A stretch of 12,983 bases of DNA, taken from contig JACVCQ010000027.1 of assembly GCA_016741945.1 (NCBI GenBank), positions 1-12,983 of the forward strand. The letters are read 5' to 3'. This DNA is from Chitinophagaceae bacterium (GTDB lineage: Bacteria; Bacteroidota; Bacteroidia; Chitinophagales; Chitinophagaceae). Of the stretch, positions 8,048 to 12,838 are shown piece by piece. Both the position numbers and the translations under genes were made by a program. Position 1 is the first letter of the stretch, and each line of letters starts with the position of its first letter. The notes below the pieces were generated by a model. It searched no databases. It worked only from the letters and a program-made list of their open reading frames with translations, and had not been told where the DNA came from.

Positions 8048-8084
8048 GTAAAAACGGGTTGCAGTAATAGCACCGCAACCCGTT
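8048..8084 (-). terminator. Intra-operon hairpin between rhodopsin and crtY (partial terminator or translation block)
   Basis: On the minus strand AACGGGTTGC and GCAACCCGTT form a perfect 10-bp GC-containing stem (8075-8084 with 8053-8062) around a 12-base loop. The stem is followed by a short T run, so it looks like a leaky intrinsic terminator. Its foot is six bases from the crtY ATG, so it would also cover the ribosome landing site. It starts 14 bases after the rhodopsin stop. Either role would give much more rhodopsin than carotenoid enzymes. Confidence 0.72.
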
Positions 8085-8098
8085 GATCAATGTATCAA

Positions 8099-8842
8099 TT
8101 AAGCTTTTTCTTCGCTTCTGCTGAGTGCATAGATCACAAGACCAAATCCAATCTTGTTAATGGCATCCGCAATATTGTAAACGATATCCATAGAAGCCTG
8201 AGCTGCTTTTGGATCTGTTACCAGTTGCATTCCAAACAATCCACCGTTGGTACCCAATATATATCCCAATGGATAGATTGCCCAACCTACTAAAACAAAC
8301 CAAGCCAATACTTTATTTGCTTTAGCAACAGCAGGTCCGGCACTACCGGCAAGTTTTGCAACGTCTCCAAACCAAATCAGGTAAACAATATAGAAATAAG
8401 CAACACCGCTGATAGCACCCCATACCCAACTTTGGGTTTCAGTACCATAGATCGCTTCACCGATATAACCGGTAACTAACATAACCAAAGAAGCGAAAAT
8501 GAGCTTCCATAATAATCCTTGTGTAGCACCCACTTTTTTGGTGATCAGATAAAATTCAACACACATCAGGGGTACAGTCAAAATCCAGTCTACATAACGA
8601 AAGAAAGTAGGCGATTCTCCTGTTTCTAAATTGTAGCCGCGCATATAATAATAATGCACAGCCGCAATGAATGTAATTAAACCCGATACCAGTAATGACG
8701 TTCGCCATTTTTTGTCGGTATTGTTTAATTCAAAAAAGAAAAACACAGAAGCAGCCATCATGGCCATCGTACCGATGAAGAAAGTGAATGCAACATAGTT
8801 GTCACTTGCAATGACTGTTGCATTGAGCAGGTTTTGTGGCAT
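8099..8842 (-). CDS. Light-driven proton-pump rhodopsin (proteorhodopsin/xanthorhodopsin group) with antenna-type glycine
   Basis: The 247-residue seven-helix inner-membrane protein binds retinal and exports protons in light. In helix 3, RYVDWILTVPLMCVEFYL carries D85 (counterion and proton acceptor), T89 and E96 (proton donor), the DTE pattern of outward proton pumps. Sodium and chloride pumps use NDQ or NTQ. H63 in AVHYYYMR matches the proteorhodopsin histidine that pairs with the acceptor. W187/Y190 line the pocket, D226 is the second counterion and K230 in DAINKIGFG forms the Schiff base. Met93 sits at the tuning position (Leu in green, Gln in blue proteins), predicting green absorption. 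Helix 5 reads VWGAIS where bacteriorhodopsin has VWWAIS, so Trp138 is Gly142, the fenestration of carotenoid-binding xanthorhodopsin. The ATG at 8842 is chosen because an in-frame 19-residue upstream extension crosses the inverted repeat and is poorly hydrophobic. First gene of the operon with crtY, blh and the flavin-reductase-like gene. Confidence 0.96.
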   Translation of the reverse strand: MPQNLLNATVIASDNYVAFTFFIGTMAMMAASVFFFFELNNTDKKWRTSLLVSGLITFIAAVHYYYMRGYNLETGESPTFFRYVDWILTVPLMCVEFYLITKKVGATQGLLWKLIFASLVMLVTGYIGEAIYGTETQSWVWGAISGVAYFYIVYLIWFGDVAKLAGSAGPAVAKANKVLAWFVLVGWAIYPLGYILGTNGGLFGMQLVTDPKAAQASMDIVYNIADAINKIGFGLVIYALSRSEEKA

Positions 8843-8865
8843 AATAGAGGTTTTGGTGAATAAAA

Positions 8866-8900
8866 TTTGTTTAACCGATGATCGGTAAGGGTTAAACAAA
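8866..8900. promoter_or_regulatory. 11-bp perfect inverted repeat upstream of rhodopsin
   Basis: TTTGTTTAACC (8866-8876) is the exact reverse complement of GGTTAAACAAA (8890-8900), with a 13-base spacer. A second, shorter palindrome, ACCGAT-G-ATCGGT (8874-8886), is nested in it. It lies 24 to 58 bases before the rhodopsin ATG and overlaps the best -7 candidate, so it could be an operator. If transcription starts upstream of it, it could instead form a 5' untranslated hairpin protecting or regulating the mRNA. The nested palindromes are mutually exclusive as RNA folds. Confidence 0.6.
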
Positions 8901-8921
8901 AGTTTTTTTAAATTGGTTCAG

Positions 8922-8940
8922 ACCCTTGTTCGACAAGGGT
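8922..8940. promoter_or_regulatory. 19-base palindrome (8-bp arms, 3-base centre) upstream of rhodopsin
   Basis: ACCCTTGT (8922-8929) and ACAAGGGT (8933-8940) are perfect inverted arms separated by TCG. No T run follows on either strand, so a terminator is unlikely and a dimeric repressor or activator site fits better. On the minus strand its AACCCTTGTCGA half (8930-8941) matches AACCCTTACCGA (8882-8893) of the nearer repeat at 10 of 12 positions, in the same orientation and 48 bases apart. Confidence 0.6.
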
Positions 8941-9155
8941 TTCAACGCATATTAAAAAATCAATCTTTCGTGGACTCTTTTGTCGAGTTATTACATTCAT
9001 GATTCAACAAACAGACGTAAACAGTTTTTTAAAAATTTTTTTAAAAAAGATGAATTTTTTTTCAGTCAGCTCACCCGACATTAAATTTTGAGGGATACAA
9101 AAGCCTCCATTAAACCCTTTTTATACTATTGAGTCTGAATCTTATATTGTAAAGC

Positions 9156-10235
9156 ATGAATCGTTATTATAGTTGGATACTCTTACTCTTGTTGTACGGG
9201 TGTTCGAAACAAACACCCCAACCATCCACCGGTACATCCGCTAATGCAGCTTTTTATTTTCCATCCACCAACACATGGGAAACCATCACTCCGTCTTCAC
9301 TCAATTGGAATACAGCAGCATTGAATGATGTATATACTTATATACAACAAAAAAATACCAAAGCATTCATCATTCTAAAGAATGGAAAGATTGTCGCTGA
9401 GCGATATTTTGGAACTTTTACAGCAGATAGTAACTGGCAATGGGCTTCTGCCGGAAAAACCATCACAGCTTTATTAGTTGGCATTGCACAAGAACAAGGT
9501 ATCCTTCATATCAATAACAAAACCTCTCAGTATTTAGGTACCGGATGGACTTCCCTACCCCTAGCCAAAGAAAATCTCATCACCATCAAACACCAGTTGA
9601 CCATGACTACAGGTTTGGATGATGGGGTAACAGATAATCATTGTACTACTACTGCTTGTCTGCAATACAAAGCAGATGCGGGTCAACGATGGGCATACCA
9701 TAATGCACCTTATACTTTATTGGATCAGGTGATTGAAAAAGCAAGTGGACTTTCCTATAACCAATATTTCCAACAAAAAATTCGGGATCGGATCGGGATG
9801 AATGGACTTTGGATCAAGTTGGGGTATAACAATGTTTATTTCAGCAATGCCAGAAGCATGGCCCGTTTTGGTTTGTTATTGTTAGCAAAAGGAAAATGGA
9901 ATGATACGCGCATCCTCAATGATACTAGCTATTTTTCAGCACAGATCAATAGTTCTCAAAACATCAATCCGGCTTATGGATATTTAACATGGCTCAATGG
10001 TAAGAGCAGTTATATGCTGCCCACTCTTCAATTTAGTTTTAGTGGAAACCTAGTACCCAATGCTCCCACAGATTTGTATGCTGCACTTGGAAAAGATGAC
10101 CAGAAAATCTATGTAGTGCCGTCACAGGGATTAGTAGTGATAAGGATGGGGGAGTCGGCCGGACAATCACAATTGGCCTTGAGTAGTTTTGATAATGAAT
10201 TGTGGGGAAGACTAAAAGCTGCCGGGGTTTTTTAA
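9156..10235 (+). CDS. Lipoprotein serine hydrolase, class C beta-lactamase/PBP fold
   Basis: The 359-residue protein begins with a lipoprotein signal: a hydrophobic stretch then LLYGC, with Cys16 as the lipidated residue, so it is probably anchored in the outer or inner membrane facing the periplasm. The catalytic serine motif SxxK is S98-A-G-K101, and the second motif YxN is Y181-H-N183. The third motif near the end (VVIRMGE region) is degenerate, as in many esterase-like members of COG1680. The GLDDGVT loop (153-159) and the ARFGLLLLAKG helix are typical of the family. Members include esterases, D-amino-acid peptidases and amidohydrolases acting on peptidoglycan-like substrates; true beta-lactamase activity is not implied. 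C163 and C168 could form a disulfide. It is transcribed away from the rhodopsin operon and its 3' end overlaps the ABC gene by 24 bases. Confidence 0.88.
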   Translation: MNRYYSWILLLLLYGCSKQTPQPSTGTSANAAFYFPSTNTWETITPSSLNWNTAALNDVYTYIQQKNTKAFIILKNGKIVAERYFGTFTADSNWQWASAGKTITALLVGIAQEQGILHINNKTSQYLGTGWTSLPLAKENLITIKHQLTMTTGLDDGVTDNHCTTTACLQYKADAGQRWAYHNAPYTLLDQVIEKASGLSYNQYFQQKIRDRIGMNGLWIKLGYNNVYFSNARSMARFGLLLLAKGKWNDTRILNDTSYFSAQINSSQNINPAYGYLTWLNGKSSYMLPTLQFSFSGNLVPNAPTDLYAALGKDDQKIYVVPSQGLVVIRMGESAGQSQLALSSFDNELWGRLKAAGVF

Positions 10236-11210
10236 ACGAACCCAAATCAGCGTGCCCGGTTCAGGAATATTTTCTGTAGTATGTATCACCAAACTGTATT
10301 CACCATGTTTCGCTGTTACAGACCAGTATGGCCCACAGAACAATACTTTTTCAACTACACAATCCATGGCATCGGTATGATCATGGGTGATGATCAACTG
10401 CTCAGGTCTGATACAAATCGGAGAATTCCCATCAGGTAATAACCAGTATTTTCTAAAAGTATGTCTGCTCCCTTCCAATAAGTTATAAGCACCAAATAGT
10501 CCGGCAACATATGCATTAGCCGGCCGATAATAGATTTCTTGTGCAGTATTGTATTGAATGACTTGTCCATTTTTCAATACAATGATCTCATCTGCCCAAC
10601 TCAAAGTATCTACCGGATCATGTGATACTAGGATACAAGTAATGTTTAATTGTTCACTGATGGTATGAACCACAGCATTGATGATCTGCTTATGGGGGAT
10701 ATCTAAATTTGAAAAAGGCTCATCCAATAATAATAATTGCGGAACACCTACTAATAATTTGGCTAAAGCAATTCTTTGACGTTCACCTCCGGAGAGCTCA
10801 TCATTTTTTCTATTTAGTAAATGATCTACCTGACAAACTTTATACAATTGTGCGGCAGATTGTGGTGACAAAACATTTTGATAACTCAATAATTCATGTA
10901 CTTTATAATTATTGCGTAACTCATAATGCTGCGAAAGATAAGCAATGCCCTTATGGCCGGGTAACAAGGTCACAGGAGGACTCCAGACCCTTTCCTGATT
11001 GAAATATACTTTACCACTATCGGGGGCAATATGTCCGCCAATAATGCGTAGCAATGTACTTTTACCTGATCCGGTTTCTCCAACAATAGCCAGCTTACGT
11101 TGTGTTCCTAATTGAAAACTGATCGGATACAATACCTGTTGATTGCTTTCAGTCTTGCTGATATTTTCAACACGCAATAATGTATGAGGGTGAACCGATT
11201 CCTGCTGCAC
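10212..11210 (-). CDS. ABC transporter ATP-binding protein with TOBE-like C-terminal domain
   Basis: The 332-residue protein carries Walker A GETGSGKST (44-52), a Q-loop glutamine (Q94), signature LSGGERQ (139-145), Walker B LLLLDEP (159-165) with catalytic E164, D-loop SNLD (167-170) and switch H197. After about residue 240 a beta-rich tail with PICIRPEQLII resembles the TOBE domain of CysA/PotA/FbpC-type importers of sulfate, polyamines or iron. It would power import at the cytoplasmic face of an inner-membrane permease. No permease or binding-protein gene lies in the window, so the partner must be elsewhere. The start is the GTG at 11208-11210; an in-frame stop lies three codons upstream and no ATG lies near the first strand. 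The stop overlaps the end of the serine hydrolase gene. Sua5 lies 49 bases upstream on the same strand and may be co-transcribed. Confidence 0.9.
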   Translation of the reverse strand: MQQESVHPHTLLRVENISKTESNQQVLYPISFQLGTQRKLAIVGETGSGKSTLLRIIGGHIAPDSGKVYFNQERVWSPPVTLLPGHKGIAYLSQHYELRNNYKVHELLSYQNVLSPQSAAQLYKVCQVDHLLNRKNDELSGGERQRIALAKLLVGVPQLLLLDEPFSNLDIPHKQIINAVVHTISEQLNITCILVSHDPVDTLSWADEIIVLKNGQVIQYNTAQEIYYRPANAYVAGLFGAYNLLEGSRHTFRKYWLLPDGNSPICIRPEQLIITHDHTDAMDCVVEKVLFCGPYWSVTAKHGEYSLVIHTTENIPEPGTLIWVRLKNPGSF

Positions 11211-11259
11211 GATGAACTAATTAGGATTTGTCAAAGGTAATAATGAAAATGGAACCGTA

Positions 11260-12219
11260 TTATGGATGTGTGGCTCTTTGCAAACGATCATTGATTGATT
11301 TACCCAAACCCTGATCAGGAAAGCGTTCGGCAATGATGATATCCAGTGAGTATTGATCTAATCGATGCATGGCAGCATATAAATTCGATGCTGCTTCCTC
11401 CATAGATCCATCAATGGATAAGCTTTCCACAACAGTTGCCTCATCACTGGTATACCGATCATCGAATAATAATAATCCGATTTTTTTGCCAATATTTTCT
11501 GCAATGCTTTTTTTAATATCACTACTGAGTACGGTTTTAGTAACAGGTGCATAATGTCTTAACAACATACCCGGTGCGTCGGGATTTTCTTCATTGCGGA
11601 TATATTCCTGTAAGGGTCCTGTAATTTTTTCTATTTCTTCAATGGCTAAAGAACCATACCGATAAATGATCGCACCATGTTCATTGAAGCCAATGATTGT
11701 AGATTCTATCCCTTTTTTACAAGGGCCTCCGTTTAAGATGAATGGGAACTCCTGTTTAAAGTAAGAAGCTACATGTTCAGCGGTGGTTGGACTGATACTT
11801 CCAAAAGGATTGGCACTAGGGGCTGCTAATGGGAAGGGTAATTTTTCTAATAAGGATAAAGCAATAGGGTGCTGAGGTACACGAACAGCAACAGTATCTT
11901 TTCCTGCTGTAATGATACTGGGAACGGTATCTTTTTTGGGTAATAAAAGTGTAAGTGGACCGGGCCAAAATTTTTCTGCAAGTGCTTGTGCCAATGGTGG
12001 AATAAACGATGCTACTTTCCACATATCCTTAACAGCAGCAATATGCACGATCAATGGATTGAAAAGCGGTCTTTGTTTGACTTCATAAATTCGTCGGATC
12101 GCTTTTTCACTGAAAATATTACCTGCCAATCCATAGACTGTTTCAGTAGGAATGGCAGCCACTTCATCATTCAATAAACTATTGGCAACAAGAGTGATAT
12201 CGTGGGTAATAACGGGCAT
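11260..12219 (-). CDS. sua5: L-threonylcarbamoyladenylate synthase, Sua5 type
   Basis: The 319-residue enzyme makes threonylcarbamoyl-AMP from threonine, bicarbonate and ATP, the first step of the t6A37 modification of ANN-decoding tRNAs, in the cytoplasm. The YrdC domain shows PTETVYGLA (24-32), the KQRP substrate-binding turn (48-51), FWPGPLT (84-90), VAVRVPQHP (110-118), PSAN (134-137) and GIESTI (170-175). A linker with PGMLLRHYAP (216-225) and a C-terminal Rossmann-like Sua5 domain follow, which marks the long Sua5 form and not the short TsaC. The ATG at 12219 is chosen; an in-frame ORF reaches 15 codons further upstream but these are encoded by the heptamer repeat and are not part of the family. 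The partner genes tsaB, tsaD and tsaE are not in the window. Confidence 0.95.
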   Translation of the reverse strand: MPVITHDITLVANSLLNDEVAAIPTETVYGLAGNIFSEKAIRRIYEVKQRPLFNPLIVHIAAVKDMWKVASFIPPLAQALAEKFWPGPLTLLLPKKDTVPSIITAGKDTVAVRVPQHPIALSLLEKLPFPLAAPSANPFGSISPTTAEHVASYFKQEFPFILNGGPCKKGIESTIIGFNEHGAIIYRYGSLAIEEIEKITGPLQEYIRNEENPDAPGMLLRHYAPVTKTVLSSDIKKSIAENIGKKIGLLLFDDRYTSDEATVVESLSIDGSMEEAASNLYAAMHRLDQYSLDIIIAERFPDQGLGKSINDRLQRATHP

Positions 12220-12230
12220 AAGGTTATAGG

Positions 12231-12272
12231 CTGTGAGCCATGAGCTACGAGCTTCGAGCTGCAAGCTACAAG
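12231..12272. repeat. Heptamer array A-left (six 7-bp units)
   Basis: Six consecutive 7-base units fit CTNNNAG (units such as CTGTGAG, CTACGAG and CTACAAG; one begins CC). The block lies between the Sua5 start and the CBM48-like gene. Bases 12235-12254 are the exact reverse complement of 12345-12364 in array A-right, giving 20-bp perfect arms around a 90-base spacer. Confidence 0.85.
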
Positions 12273-12325
12273 GAAAATCATTTCAGTGAACTTTAAACTG
12301 CTAGCTACAAGAAAATCTTAGTGAA
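12264..12325. repeat. Imperfect direct repeat in the spacer of inverted pair A
   Basis: The sequence at 12264-12290 (starting AGCTACAAGG, ending CAGTGAA) recurs at 12303-12325 (AGCTACAAGA to TAGTGAA) with a 4-base net deletion and a few changes. The first copy starts in the last units of the heptamer array. It suggests duplication by slippage or recombination within the repeat locus. Confidence 0.6.
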
Positions 12326-12347
12326 GAGCTTAATCTCAAAAATAAAG

Positions 12348-12382
12348 CTCGTAGCTCATGGCTCGCAGCTCACAGCTTACAA
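12348..12382. repeat. Heptamer array A-right, inverted relative to A-left
   Basis: Five consecutive units in the opposite sense (CTCGTAG, CTCATGG, CTCGCAG, CTCACAG and a decayed CTTACAA). The last unit contains the stop codon of the CBM48-like gene (12377-12379 on the minus strand), so the array directly abuts that gene's 3' end. Confidence 0.85.
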
Positions 12383-12667
12383 ACTCAACACACTATTACT
12401 AGTTCCATAACCATTCACAACTTCACCATCTGCTTCAGGTTCATTGATCCATTCTGTTTCATTGAGCAGGTAACGGAATTCGTGTTGGGTAGACTTTGGT
12501 AATTGTACTTCTGCGGTAAAGCTGCCATCTTTTTTCTTTTTCATAGGAATCGGATTCTTCCAATCTCCATTCAAGCCCAAGATTGCGGCAGTTTCTTTAT
12601 CTTCTATTGCGAGGGTGAATTTTACTTTTGAGTAGTCTTTTGTTTTGTAGATGGTTTTCTGAATCAT
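12377..12667 (-). CDS. Single-domain glycogen-binding-like (isoamylase early-set / CBM48-type) protein
   Basis: The 96-residue protein is one immunoglobulin-like early-set domain. It runs from VKFTLAIEDKETAAILGLNGDW (about 15-36), through KKDGSFTAEVQLPKS (about 45-59), to FRYLLNETEWINEPEA (about 64-79). The order of Gly-Asp-Trp, aromatic-Thr strand and Trp-x-Asn/Asp-x-Pro matches the glycogen-binding domain of AMPK beta and the N-terminal domain of branching and debranching enzymes. It has no catalytic domain, signal peptide or membrane segment, so it probably acts in the cytoplasm as a carbohydrate-binding or regulatory partner; this is inference. The ATG at 12667 is preferred over a TTG at 12718 that would add 17 residues reaching the heptamer array. 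Both sides of the gene are heptamer arrays. Confidence 0.8.
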   Translation of the reverse strand: MIQKTIYKTKDYSKVKFTLAIEDKETAAILGLNGDWKNPIPMKKKKDGSFTAEVQLPKSTQHEFRYLLNETEWINEPEADGEVVNGYGTSNSVLSL

Positions 12668-12716
12668 AATCGGTTGTTTGCTTGCCCTTAATACGAAAAG
12701 TTGGGAATGGTAACCC

Positions 12717-12758
12717 AAGAGAGCTGCGAGCTATGAGCTACGAGCCGTGAGCTTTTTG
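12717..12758. repeat. Heptamer array B-left
   Basis: Core units at 12724-12751 are CTGCGAG, CTATGAG, CTACGAG and CCGTGAG, with decayed units either side. The array is in the same orientation as A-left and sits just upstream of the CBM48-like gene. It can pair with B-right through a 13-base match (TGAGCTACGAGCC) plus a further GAGCT after two mismatches. Confidence 0.82.
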
Positions 12759-12803
12759 TTTTTTTACAAAAAACAAATGTTTGTAAGCCACTCTTATACC
12801 AAG

Positions 12804-12838
12804 CTCGTAGCTCGAGGCTCGTAGCTCAAAGCTTATCT
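12804..12838. repeat. Heptamer array B-right, inverted relative to B-left
   Basis: Units CTCGTAG, CTCGAGG, CTCGTAG and CTCAAAG (12804-12831) are followed by a decayed unit that contains the stop codon of the partial gene at 12833-12835. The A/T-rich stretch between B-left and B-right (about 12752-12800) has a further small inverted repeat, TTTTTGT/ACAAAAA. Confidence 0.82.

Larger units (their letters stand above)
8843..9155. other. Divergent intergenic region between rhodopsin and serine hydrolase
   Basis: These 313 bases hold no convincing gene. They carry two inverted repeats near the rhodopsin (8866-8900 and 8922-8940), an A/T-tract block (9025-9062: T6 A5 T7 A6, then T8 after a short gap) that is likely to be bent, and a weak Bacteroidota-like -7 element TACTATTG (9124-9131) 25 bases before the hydrolase ATG. 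For the rhodopsin, the best -7 candidate on the minus strand is AACTTTTG (8897-8904), one base off TAnnTTTG, without a good -33 partner. Confidence 0.55.

Noticed and set aside
8047..8073. GTG start for crtY nine codons upstream
   Set aside because: It lies in the loop of the intra-operon hairpin and the added residues are not part of the FAD-binding fold; the ATG at 8046 is a better start.
8099..8842. Sodium- or chloride-pumping rhodopsin
   Set aside because: The helix 3 motif is D-T-E and not N-D-Q or N-T-Q.
8843..8899. In-frame 19-residue N-terminal extension of the rhodopsin
   Set aside because: It would run through the 11-bp inverted repeat, is polar and basic without signal-peptide character, and the ATG at 8842 gives the usual length and start just before helix 1.
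9156..10235. Antibiotic-resistance beta-lactamase
   Set aside because: The fold motifs fit the broad serine hydrolase family, the third active-site motif is degenerate and there is no resistance context.
12220..12264. In-frame 15-codon N-terminal extension of the Sua5 protein
   Set aside because: These codons are made of the heptamer repeat and have no counterpart in the family; the internal ATG precedes the YrdC domain by the normal distance.
12231..12838. CRISPR array
   Set aside because: Units are 7 bases with no unique spacers of 25-40 bases, no leader and no cas genes; the blocks are inverted tandem repeats.
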